Shown: positions 5,981-14,726 of the stretch, piece after piece
Position numbering within the stretch: position 1 is the stretch's first letter
Layout of the letters: every line of letters starts with the position of its first letter
From: an uncultured Eubacteriales bacterium
GTDB taxonomy: Bacteria; Bacillota; Clostridia; Oscillospirales; CAG-272
DNA length: 17,171 nucleotides
Assembly (NCBI GenBank): GCA_900548735.1
Contig: URMC01000032.1
Coordinates: 1 to 17,171 of the forward strand
Direction: 5' to 3'
Made by a program: the position numbers and the translations under genes
The notes under the pieces: model-generated
Databases searched by the model: none
What the model saw: the letters and a program-made list of their open reading frames with translations, nothing else
What the model was told of the DNA's origin: nothing

Positions 5981-6130
5981 TGACAGGAGATATCCGAACC
6001 CGTTTCGGGTGAGCGGATTTCGGGGAGATTTGCGGCTTTGCGGAGAAAAGCGGGTCCCACCCGGTGACGACGCAAAGTCACAAAGATTGCGAAATACGTC
6101 GCCCGAGACGGGCTTGGATATTTTCTGTCA
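5981..6130. repeat. Second inverted-repeat element, inside the ABC gene 5' leader
   Basis: 31-nt terminal inverted repeats, 5981-6011 and 6100-6130, identical at 25 of 31 positions and starting TGACAG at both ends. Each arm holds its own mini-palindrome (CCCG-TTT-CGGG left, GCCCG-AGA-CGGGC right). Inside, ATTTCG pairs with CGAAAT, CTTTGCG with CGCAAAG, and CGGGT-CCC-ACCCG forms a small hairpin. It shares TATCCGAAYCCG ends and a GATTTGCGG interior word with the element at 4543-4814. It starts about 4 bases after the predicted transcription start of the ABC gene, so it makes up most of that leader. Confidence 0.7.
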
Positions 6131-6140
6131 GACTACCATA

Positions 6141-6169
6141 ATTATATCACAATTCTTTTGGATATTCAA
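6141..6169 (-). promoter_or_regulatory. Strong sigma-A promoter for the ABC ATPase gene
   Basis: Minus strand: -35 TTGAAT (6164-6169), 17-bp spacer, perfect -10 TATAAT (6141-6146). The predicted start near 6134 gives a leader of about 200 nt. Confidence 0.75.
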
Positions 6170-6336
6170 CAGGGAAACGGTGGTTTTCACCGGGGTTTCT
6201 GTGATATTTTGATGAATTTTCCCTGTGGCTTGCAGAATTTGTGCAGACCGCAAACGGAAATATAGGTTTTTGGGGGAGTGGGCTTTCGGAATGTTTGTGA
6301 AACTTCCTGAGATTGTGCTACCTTGACGAAATCCAA

Positions 6337-6370
6337 GAAAGAAACCCGGCTGTACAGCCGGGTTTCTTTC
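6337..6370 (+). terminator. Perfect 34-nt palindrome followed by a T-run, orphan terminator
   Basis: A perfect palindrome (half-site GAAAGAAACCCGGCTGT, 17 nt), followed on the plus strand by GATTTTTTCC. This is a textbook intrinsic terminator, but no plus-strand gene was found in 6170-6336; that stretch is AT-richer and shows no ribosome binding site with an open frame. Confidence 0.65.
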
Positions 6371-6394
6371 GATTTTTTCCGTTTTCTATCGCCG

Positions 6395-6540
6395 AAATCC
6401 ACCTGCGGTGGGGCTGAAAGGCTGGCGCGTTGCTTTGGGTACGCACACCCAAGTTTTTGTAGGGGCGACCATTGGTCGGCACCTGCGGTGCAGCTTTCAG
6501 AGTCAGTTGGGTGCACACAGCGAATGTTCGCACCAAACCC
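6395..6540 (+). repeat. Partial dispersed-repeat copy without the terminal hairpin
   Basis: It contains CACCTGCGGTG, GCGTTGCTTTGGGTACGCAC, a CGACC-ATT-GGTCG hairpin (about 6465-6477), then GCACCTGCGGTGCAGCTTTC and AGAGTCAGTTGGGTGCACAC. The GCTTTCAGAGTCAGTTGGG word is the reverse complement of the one repeated at 6921-6991. Confidence 0.65.
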
Positions 6541-6590
6541 CGTCAGGGGCATTCCATATGCCCCCGCTTTCGGCAAAAATCTAATTGTTT

Positions 6591-6664
6591 GTAGGGGAGG
6601 GGTTCCCCCTCCCGTTTTGTAGGGCGATACGCCCTGCATGCGGGCGACCAATGGTCGCCCCTAC
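6591..6664. repeat. Composite palindromic repeat bounded by GTAGGGG/CCCCTAC
   Basis: Outer arms GTAGGGG (6591-6597) and CCCCTAC (6658-6664) enclose GGGAGGGG/CCCCTCCC-like pairing, AGGGCG-ATA-CGCCCT (6621-6635) and GGGCGACC-AAT-GGTCGCCC (6642-6660). A related CGACCATTGGTCG unit lies at 6465-6477 in the opposite orientation. This is REP-like architecture. A further GTTGCC-TTC-GGCAAC hairpin lies near 6697-6711. No gene is credible across 6170-7045. Confidence 0.65.
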
Positions 6665-6840
6665 GGTGTGTACACTCTATTCCGTAGGTGGAGGCGGTTG
6701 CCTTCGGCAACTCATATCCTCCCGCCCTGACGTAAAGTTGCTTTTTTCTTTATTCTATCAGATTCCTTACCCGCTTTTTCTTTGCAAATGCAGGCGCAAA
6801 GAAAAAGCTAACAAAAAGAAACGCCAAAGGAGAGACGCGA

Positions 6841-7030
6841 AAAGGGGGCTTTTTGAAAAAAGCCCCCTTTCAATCCCCGAAAAACTTTTGGGCAGCTGGC
6901 GCCAAGCATTGGGCGTGTGTGCCCAACTGACTCTGAAAGCCCCGCCGCAGGCGGTGCGCCCAACTGACTCTGAAAGCCGCACCGCAGGTGCCGGCAACTG
7001 ACGCCGAACTTTCGCTGTATGCACACCAAA
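6841..7030 (-). repeat. Dispersed repeat copy III, inverted, with tandem sub-units and hairpin
   Basis: On the minus strand it reads as copy I: GCACCTGCGGTGCGGCTTTC and AGAGTCAGTTGGGC in two tandem units (6958-6991 and 6921-6957 on the plus strand), then CACACACGCCCAAT, then AAAAGTTTTTCGGGGATT, then the hairpin at 6841-6870 (AAAGGGGGCTTTTT arm). The hairpin may also terminate the lipoprotein gene transcript. Confidence 0.75.
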
Positions 7031-7045
7031 AGCGCGGTGGTTATT

Positions 7046-7303
7046 TTAGTTCTGCGGCTCCCAATCGCCGGGATCTTTACCGGCGGGGTCATTGTTCTCA
7101 TTCCCGTTGTTCGGGTTGTCGTTATCCTGATTACCGCCACCCTGATTGTCATTATTCTGCCCGCCGTTCTCGCCGCCGGTCTGCTCGGTATTGTCCTTTT
7201 TGGGCGGCTCCTCGCCGGGTTGCTTGTCGCAGGCAATAAACGCCGTCAGCAGGGTCAGCACCAGCGCCAGCGCCAGCACCGCCGCCAAGATTTTGTGTTT
7301 CAT
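7046..7303 (-). CDS. Short putative lipoprotein with Asn/Gly/Asp-rich tail
   Basis: 85 residues. A signal peptide with MKHK followed by a hydrophobic core (5-20) ends at AFIAC, giving lipid-acceptor Cys25; phenylalanine at -3 is not the usual Leu, so the lipobox is imperfect. After the cysteine there is only low-complexity sequence rich in Asn, Gly, Asp and Pro (GGENGGQNNDNQGGGNQDND and similar) up to the stop. This is typical of the linker that joins a lipid anchor to an extracellular domain, but no domain follows. RBS AAGGAG lies seven bases before the ATG. It starts 34 bases after the NUDIX stop, so co-transcription is likely. The stop lies about 15 bases from a dispersed repeat copy, and the gene may be a truncated remnant. 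Confidence 0.65.
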   Translation of the reverse strand: MKHKILAAVLALALVLTLLTAFIACDKQPGEEPPKKDNTEQTGGENGGQNNDNQGGGNQDNDNPNNGNENNDPAGKDPGDWEPQN

Positions 7304-7337
7304 CCGTTTTCTCCTTCCCGGGGCTTTTCGCCGCCGA

Positions 7338-7763
7338 TCATTTGATGGAAAATGTGAGATGCTTCAATCGCTCCATGGCGGAGCGGAAAACGGTTTTGTC
7401 GTTCTCGTGCGCAAGGCACTCCTCCGCCTGCTCCAAGGGGATCCACTCCACCTCGGCGATCTCGCCTTCTCTGGCGTGAATATCGGCATTTGTGGTAAAC
7501 GCCAGAAAATAGACCACTTCTTTCATCACGCCGGGTGAGGGACTGTAGGTCACCGTTTCCCGGAAATCCGAAATGATGGCAATGCGGGAGGCGGTTTCCT
7601 CCATCACTTCCCGCAACGCGGTCTCGTACTCGCTTTCGTTCCCCTCCACATGTCCTTTGGGGAACGACCGTTTTCCGCCCGCACGGTGGCGGATCATCAG
7701 AATATAATAATTGTCCTCTTCGCGGCGCACCACCAGTGCGCCGCAGGATTTTTCCCACACCAT
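7338..7763 (-). CDS. NUDIX hydrolase, Ap4A-hydrolase-like
   Basis: 141 residues with one NUDIX domain. The NUDIX box runs from G37: GHVEGNE, seven residues, REVMEETAS (51-59), fitting G-x5-E-x7-R-E-U-x-E-E except that the usual Gly of the final E-x-G-U is Ala58. FPKGHVE before the box and the C-terminal EVEWIPLEQAEE segment resemble asymmetric diadenosine tetraphosphate hydrolases, so hydrolysis of dinucleoside polyphosphates or a related NDP-X is the best guess; the substrate cannot be read from sequence. The metal-binding Glu residues of REVMEE are present. Cytoplasmic. RBS AAAGGAGGT lies six bases before the ATG. It follows infB by 52 bp in the same direction, with a hairpin in between. 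Confidence 0.88.
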   Translation of the reverse strand: MVWEKSCGALVVRREEDNYYILMIRHRAGGKRSFPKGHVEGNESEYETALREVMEETASRIAIISDFRETVTYSPSPGVMKEVVYFLAFTTNADIHAREGEIAEVEWIPLEQAEECLAHENDKTVFRSAMERLKHLTFSIK

Positions 7764-7795
7764 GTCACGACCTCCTTTGCAAGGGGAAAACCTTT

Positions 7796-7814
7796 CGGTA
7801 TTTTGAAAATACCG
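7796..7814 (-). terminator. Hairpin directly after the infB stop codon
   Basis: CGGTATTTT-(G)-AAAATACCG, a 9-bp inverted repeat starting one base after the infB stop. The T-tract that follows on the minus strand is weak (GGTTTTCC), so partial termination or RNA processing is more likely than a full stop. Confidence 0.35.
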
Positions 7815-7815
7815 T

Positions 7816-10869
<3,054 letters not shown>

Positions 10870-10935
10870 GTTTCCTCCTTTTCGCTCACGCTGTCCGTGC
10901 GTGGGCGCTCTCCAAAGTTTCTGCTTATCTTCTCA

Positions 10936-10976
10936 CGGGCGGGAAACCGCCCGCGATGCCGACCGCCTTGCGGCGG
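10936..10976 (-). promoter_or_regulatory. Two stable hairpins in the infB leader
   Basis: On the minus strand CCGCC-GCAA-GGCGG (10963-10976, GNRA loop) and CGGGCGG-TTTC-CCGCCCG (10936-10953). Both lie between the predicted infB promoter start (near 10983) and the ATG, in a leader of about 114 nt. Confidence 0.45.
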
Positions 10977-10989
10977 AACTCACCTTATT

Positions 10990-11019
10990 ATTGTAGCCAA
11001 AATATTGCAACCGAATCAA
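10990..11019 (-). promoter_or_regulatory. Internal promoter in front of infB
   Basis: Minus strand: -35 TTGATT (11014-11019), 18-bp spacer, -10 TACAAT (10990-10995). It lies just after the ylxQ stop, in the 162-bp gap that breaks an otherwise tight cluster. Confidence 0.6.
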
Positions 11020-11031
11020 AACGGGATTTTT

Positions 11032-11406
11032 TCACACCGTACCGGAGGTAAACCCCGCTTTTTCGAGAATTGCCTTTGCCAGATGCGGCTCCGTGACACC
11101 CACGGCGCCGACCGCCGCGCCTTTTTTGCCCACGGCGTTTGCCAGTGCCTCGGCACTGACCGCAAGCCGCAGGAGCGGCACGCCGTAATGCGCGGTTTTG
11201 TCACCGATGCGCTTGTGCGTGTTTTCCGAGGTGTCCGCGGCTTCCGCCACCACGCGCACGTGTTTGCCGTGCGGCAAATCGCGCAGTGCGTCACACACGA
11301 GATTCACCCCGATGACCACGCCGCCCGCGCGGGTGGCAAGCCCCAAAAGCCCTAATAATTTTTGCGTATTTTCCGATATTGTTTGCGTATTTCTCTGCAC
11401 GTCCAT
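11032..11406 (-). CDS. ylxQ: L7Ae/L30e-like RNA-binding protein YlxQ
   Basis: 124 residues from the ATG at 11406, which has AAAAGGA upstream and sits 4 bases after the rnpM stop; an earlier in-frame ATG would overlap rnpM and is less likely. The fold signature is L7Ae/L30e/Gadd45: KLLGLLGLATRAGGVVIGVN (about 16-35), then a strand VRVVAEAADTSENTHKRI (about 51-68, the family's D-x-S-x-x-T/K-x-x-x-x), then GVPLLRL and a final helix with EPHLAKAIL. YlxQ proteins bind kink-turn RNA and occur in the nusA-infB cluster of Bacillota; their target is not well defined. The first about 12 residues are polar and probably disordered. Confidence 0.88.
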   Translation of the reverse strand: MDVQRNTQTISENTQKLLGLLGLATRAGGVVIGVNLVCDALRDLPHGKHVRVVAEAADTSENTHKRIGDKTAHYGVPLLRLAVSAEALANAVGKKGAAVGAVGVTEPHLAKAILEKAGFTSGTV

Positions 11407-11410
11407 GGGG

Positions 11411-11686
11411 TTATTCCTTTTCGGCAAGCTCTGCCGCCATTGCCTCAAACACTTCTGCGGGGATTTCGCACCCTAAGTTTTTGGCAAGCCGCCCGTTCTT
11501 GCGCGCCCGCGCAAGGCACGTACTTTTCTTACAAATATATGCGCCACGCCCCGGCTTCTTGCCCGTGAAGTCCAGCGAGATTTCCCCCGCCGGAGAGCGC
11601 ACCACCCGCAACAGCTCCGCCTTCGGATGGTGCTCATTGCACCCCAGGCACTGCCGCTCCGGAATTTTTTTCGTTTTCTGCTCCAT
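11411..11686 (-). CDS. rnpM: RNase P modulator RnpM (YlxR family)
   Basis: 91 residues, the usual length of the family (DUF448/YlxR). Conserved features: PERQCLGCNEHHPKAELLRV (about 9-28, with the R-x-C-x-x-C pair), PGRGAYICKK (about 45-54) and a C-terminal basic helix ARARKNGRLAKNLG. YlxR of B. subtilis was renamed RnpM for binding and modulating RNase P RNA; that role is taken from the family. It starts 19 bases after nusA, with only a weak ribosome binding site (GGTGTGAG), which suggests coupling to nusA translation. Cytoplasmic and small, with strong positive charge in the C-terminal half. Confidence 0.92.
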   Translation of the reverse strand: MEQKTKKIPERQCLGCNEHHPKAELLRVVRSPAGEISLDFTGKKPGRGAYICKKSTCLARARKNGRLAKNLGCEIPAEVFEAMAAELAEKE

Positions 11687-11705
11687 TTCTCACACCGTTC
11701 GGGGG

Positions 11706-12746
11706 TTAATCCACCTGAATGTCAATCTTATAGCCTGTGAGAATGGCGGCGAGCCTTGCGTTGATGCCCTGTCTGCCGATGGCAAGCGAACGCTGGTCGG
11801 GGTCTACCGCTACGCGGCAGGCGCGCTCTCCGGTCAGCTCCACGCTCTCCACTCTGGCGGGTGCCAGCGCCGCGGCGATAAACTCCTCCGGGATTTCGCT
11901 GTATTTGATGACCTCTACCTTTTCGCCGCGCAATTCATCCACAATCCCGGCAATTCTCATGCCGTGGTTACCGATGCAGGCGCCGACCGGATCCACATCC
12001 TCATCTCTTGAGTATACCGCAACCTTGCAACGCACGCCCGGCTCTCTCGAAATGCTTTTGATCATCACGATGCCGTCCGCAATTTCGGGGATTTCCAGCT
12101 CCAGCAGGCGCCGTACCAGCCCCACATGACAGCGGGAAAGCGACACCAGCGGACCCTGCGCCTCTTTGTTGACGCGCATGACGTAGACCTTTACCTTGTC
12201 GTCCACATAGAATTCCTCGCCGGGGATCTGCTCACTCTTCGGCAGTTTTGCCCTGCCGTTGCCGGTGTCAAGAATCACGTCACCGGTTTCAGGGTCGATT
12301 TTCAGCACGGTTGCCGTGATAATCTCGTTGCACTGGTTTTCGTAGGCCTCCTGCCGCACCATGCGCTCCCCTTCGCGGATGCTCTGCACGATGACGGAGG
12401 TTGCCGCCTTGGCGGAAAGCCGGCGGAAGTTTTTCGGCTCTACCCGGATCTCGATCTCCTGGCCCACGCGGTAACGCTTGTTAATGGCTTTGGCGTCCTC
12501 CTCCGAAATTTCGGTTTCGGGGTCGGTCACGGTTTCCACCACGGTCATCTGCTGGTAGACGCGGATGTCGTCCTTCTCCAGATTCAGCTCGATTCTCACG
12601 TTCGCATTTGCGCCGTATTCCTTGTGGTAAGCCGAAACGAGTGCCGTTTCGATTTTCTCCAACAGGTACTCCTTCGGAATTCCCTTTTCCTTTTCCAGAA
12701 GCTCCAGCGCGTTCACAAACGACTCTTTGCTGCTTTTCGTGCTCAT
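11706..12746 (-). CDS. nusA: Transcription termination/antitermination factor NusA
   Basis: 346 residues. The N-terminal RNA-polymerase-binding domain is about 1-125 (ALELLEKEKGIPKEYLLEKI near the start, YRVGQEIEIRVEPKNFRRLS about 91-110). An S1 domain follows (about 135-200, ATVLKIDPETGDVILDTG), then KH1 with IGNHGMRI (about 256-263) and KH2 with IGRQGINARLAAILTG (about 323-338). This is the short bacillota form without the C-terminal acidic repeats of E. coli NusA. It binds RNA polymerase and nascent RNA and modulates pausing and termination. RBS AAAGGGA stands before the ATG. The 21-bp gap to rimP supports co-transcription; rimP-nusA is a conserved pair. Confidence 0.97.
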   Translation of the reverse strand: MSTKSSKESFVNALELLEKEKGIPKEYLLEKIETALVSAYHKEYGANANVRIELNLEKDDIRVYQQMTVVETVTDPETEISEEDAKAINKRYRVGQEIEIRVEPKNFRRLSAKAATSVIVQSIREGERMVRQEAYENQCNEIITATVLKIDPETGDVILDTGNGRAKLPKSEQIPGEEFYVDDKVKVYVMRVNKEAQGPLVSLSRCHVGLVRRLLELEIPEIADGIVMIKSISREPGVRCKVAVYSRDEDVDPVGACIGNHGMRIAGIVDELRGEKVEVIKYSEIPEEFIAAALAPARVESVELTGERACRVAVDPDQRSLAIGRQGINARLAAILTGYKIDIQVD

Positions 12747-12767
12747 TTCCGTATCCCTTTCGTTTTC

Positions 12768-13238
12768 TTAAAACTCAAAAATTGTCCTGATTTTTGCCAC
12801 GCTCTCCCGCGGAAAAGCGCGCACGGTACCGTCCTTCCCGGCAAGCAGGATCTCCCCCGCCTCACCGCGCCCGGCAAGCGTGCCGGTAAAGGTTTTCTGC
12901 CCGTCAAGCGGGGCAAACAGACGCACCTCCGCGTCCCAGCCCTCGCACGCGTCAATGTGAAAATCGGTGCGCAGATCCCGCTCGATCCCGGGGGAGGAGA
13001 CCTCCAGATCGTAGGGCACGTCGATGGGGTCCGCCTCATCGAGAAGCGGGTCGATGGCGCGGTGCAGCTTTTCACAGTCGTCAATCGTCACGCCGTTCTC
13101 TTTGTCAATCGTCACGCGCAGTACGCGGCGGGAGCCCTCTTTGAGAAATTCCACATCCCAGAGCACCAGCCCCTCTTTTTCCGCTATCGGGGCAACCAGT
13201 GCCCGCACCGTGTCGGCAATATTTTTTGCGGTTGCCAT
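12768..13238 (-). CDS. rimP: Ribosome maturation factor RimP
   Basis: 156 residues from the ATG at 13238 (RBS AAAGGGG four bases upstream); upstream in-frame sequence is leader RNA. The N-terminal domain has GLVLWDVEFLKEGSRRVLRV (about 23-42), TIDKENGVTIDDCEKLHRAI and the signature LEVSSPGIERDLR (about 78-90). The C-terminal SH3-like domain runs about 95-156 (VRLFAPLDGQKTFTGTLAG). RimP helps mature the 30S subunit by assisting assembly around S12 and the central pseudoknot. It is first in the cluster, and its promoter and leader (13239-13349) probably serve rimP-nusA-rnpM-ylxQ and, by read-through, infB. Its length is normal for the family. Confidence 0.95.
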   Translation of the reverse strand: MATAKNIADTVRALVAPIAEKEGLVLWDVEFLKEGSRRVLRVTIDKENGVTIDDCEKLHRAIDPLLDEADPIDVPYDLEVSSPGIERDLRTDFHIDACEGWDAEVRLFAPLDGQKTFTGTLAGRGEAGEILLAGKDGTVRAFPRESVAKIRTIFEF

Positions 13239-13251
13239 TACGCCCCTTTCC

Positions 13252-13301
13252 GCCGGGGTTGCCCCGGCAAATAAGAGGAGCAGGTCACCACAACCTGCTC
13301 C
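13252..13301 (-). promoter_or_regulatory. Two hairpins in the rimP-nusA leader, possible attenuator
   Basis: On the minus strand GGAGCAGGT-7 nt-ACCTGCTCC (13277-13301) is followed by TCTTATTTG, a poor but U-rich tract. Next comes GCCGGGG-CAA-CCCCGGC (13252-13268), directly before the rimP Shine-Dalgarno sequence. NusA-type autoregulation by leader termination is known in other bacteria; here it is an inference. Confidence 0.4.
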
Positions 13302-13320
13302 ACCATCACATTTCAACCAC

Positions 13321-13349
13321 AGTATAGCATACTTTTTGCCGGATTGCAA
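13321..13349 (-). promoter_or_regulatory. Sigma-A promoter of the rimP-nusA-infB cluster
   Basis: Minus strand: -35 TTGCAA (13344-13349), 17-bp spacer, -10 TATACT (13321-13326). The leader is about 75 nt. Confidence 0.7.
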
Positions 13350-13369
13350 TAGAAAAAGTAAATTTTTTT

Positions 13370-13438
13370 CGGATTTGTGAAAAATCCTCGCCCCGGCGGA
13401 AAAAAATTCCGCATGCTCGGTGTTTTTTCACAAATCCG
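13370..13438. repeat. Perfect 15-bp inverted repeat between divergent promoters
   Basis: CGGATTTGTGAAAAA (13370-13384) and its exact reverse complement (13424-13438), 39 bases apart. An inner GCGGAA-5 nt-TTCCGC hairpin lies at about 13397-13413. It lies upstream of both predicted promoters, so neither transcript should include it. It could be a regulator-binding site or a cruciform. Confidence 0.6.
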
Positions 13439-13450
13439 TCACCGGAAGTG

Positions 13451-13479
13451 TTTACAAAGAACAAAATGTATGCTATAAT
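13451..13479 (+). promoter_or_regulatory. Strong sigma-A promoter of yybS-gdpP-rplI
   Basis: -35 TTTACA (13451-13456), 17-bp spacer, perfect -10 TATAAT (13474-13479). The start is expected near 13486, giving a leader of about 50 nt. Confidence 0.78.
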
Positions 13480-13537
13480 ATTAAAATAGTTATAGTGTTG
13501 CTGTTTTTTGATTCTGACCTGAAAAGGAGGACGTCGC

Positions 13538-14725
13538 ATGGCGGCTGTGCCATATGAACTGACCAAAAAAGACCTTACGGCATGGCGGGAGCTGCTGGGC
13601 ACCCCCAACCGGGAAAAAACGGTGCTTGCCGCCGCGCTTGCGGCGTTGCAGATGGCGGCAATTCCGCTCTCGGAAAACCACACGGTGTTTTTGCTGTATT
13701 ACCTGCTGACGCTGAGCTTTTTCTACCTGCTGACCCGCTCGCTGTTTTCCCTGTGCGGGGTGGCGATCCCGGCGTTTTTCATTTATTCCGCGTTCGGAGA
13801 GCACGGCGCGCCCTTTTCGGTGGCGTTTTGCGCGATGCTGTTCGGCGGGGCGCTGTGCGCTTATCTGATTCTGCATTTTCACACCAAGCCGGCGCACCTT
13901 TTGTTTTTGCTGATTCCCGCCGCGGCTTACGGCGTCACGTTTCTGATGACGGGCGACCCCATGCGCGGGTTGCTGACGCTGATCCCGCTGCCGCTGGGGC
14001 TTCTGTTTGCCGTGATGCTTGCCCGGTGCGATTCGTTTACCGACACGGTGGTTTCGGGCGCCGCCGCGGTGGCGCTGACCCTCGGCGTGGCGCTGGTGCT
14101 GACGCTTGCCATCACCGGCAGACTTTCTTCCAACGCGCTTTCGCTTCTTGCCGATGACCTGCGGGCAAACCTGATCTCCCGCCTGACCGAAGTGCGCGAC
14201 CTTTACGAAAAGGCGGGCATTTCGCTGGAAATGACCGACGTGCAGATTGCCAACAGCGCGGCGATGTGGGTCAACCTCTCGCCCGCGATTTACCTGATTC
14301 TGTGTTCGGTGATTTCGTTCTGCTCGTTCCGCATTTTTCTTCGGGTCACGGCAGGGTTTGACGAACTGCCGCGCATGCCCCGCCGGGTGATTGCCATGTC
14401 GGTCAGCCCTGTGGCGGCGATTCTGTTTCTGGTTGCGTTTCTGCTCTCGCTGCTGGTGGGCAGGGATCACGCCTCGTTCTTCGGCGTGGTACTGCAAAAC
14501 CTGTACCTGGTGTTGGAGCCGCCGCTGATTCTGGTCGGCTTTTCCGCGCTGTCGGGGCGGGGGGGCGCGCGCTCGTGCCTGTCGCTGCTCATCCTGATGG
14601 GTCTTGTATTTATTCTCTGCACCAACCCCGGCACGGGGCTCACTCTTGCGGCGTTTTACGGCGCGCTGACGATTCTGCTTTCCCGTTTCTTCCCCGCGGC
14701 GCCTGCCGACAAAGGAGGTCAATAA
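13538..14725 (+). CDS. yybS: DUF2232 (YybS-like) multi-pass membrane protein
   Basis: 395 residues, strongly hydrophobic. An N-terminal cytoplasmic stretch of about 25 residues is followed by several membrane segments: about 29-42, 48-75, 85-112, 120-137, 146-160, 168-192, 243-268, 286-308, 318-337 and 350-385. A soluble, charged loop runs about 196-240 (LADDLRANLISRLTEVRDLY). The length, the late WVNLSPAIYLILCSVISF segment and above all the position directly before gdpP and rplI match B. subtilis yybS. YybS has no proven function; transport or a link to c-di-AMP turnover has been suggested only by context. RBS AAGGAGG stands seven bases before the ATG. The gdpP ribosome binding site lies inside its last codons, so translation is probably coupled. 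Confidence 0.85.
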   Translation: MAAVPYELTKKDLTAWRELLGTPNREKTVLAAALAALQMAAIPLSENHTVFLLYYLLTLSFFYLLTRSLFSLCGVAIPAFFIYSAFGEHGAPFSVAFCAMLFGGALCAYLILHFHTKPAHLLFLLIPAAAYGVTFLMTGDPMRGLLTLIPLPLGLLFAVMLARCDSFTDTVVSGAAAVALTLGVALVLTLAITGRLSSNALSLLADDLRANLISRLTEVRDLYEKAGISLEMTDVQIANSAAMWVNLSPAIYLILCSVISFCSFRIFLRVTAGFDELPRMPRRVIAMSVSPVAAILFLVAFLLSLLVGRDHASFFGVVLQNLYLVLEPPLILVGFSALSGRGGARSCLSLLILMGLVFILCTNPGTGLTLAAFYGALTILLSRFFPAAPADKGGQ

Positions 14726-14726
14726 G

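Noticed and set aside
5935..6081. N-terminal extension of the ABC ATPase
   Set aside because: It would translate the inverted-repeat element; the ATG at 5934 starts the conserved MIKIDHLVKNYG sequence.
5935..6134. A known riboswitch or T-box in the ABC leader
   Set aside because: None of the conserved cores I can recall (T-box motif, SAM, TPP, c-di-AMP ydaO, guanidine) is visible; the leader is mainly the inverted-repeat element.
6187..6651. Minus-strand open frame of 154 codons
   Set aside because: It consists of translated palindromes and repeats with no ribosome binding site or recognisable domain.
13239..13349. N-terminal extension of RimP
   Set aside because: It covers the promoter -10 and leader hairpins; the ATG at 13238 has its own ribosome binding site and gives the normal family length.
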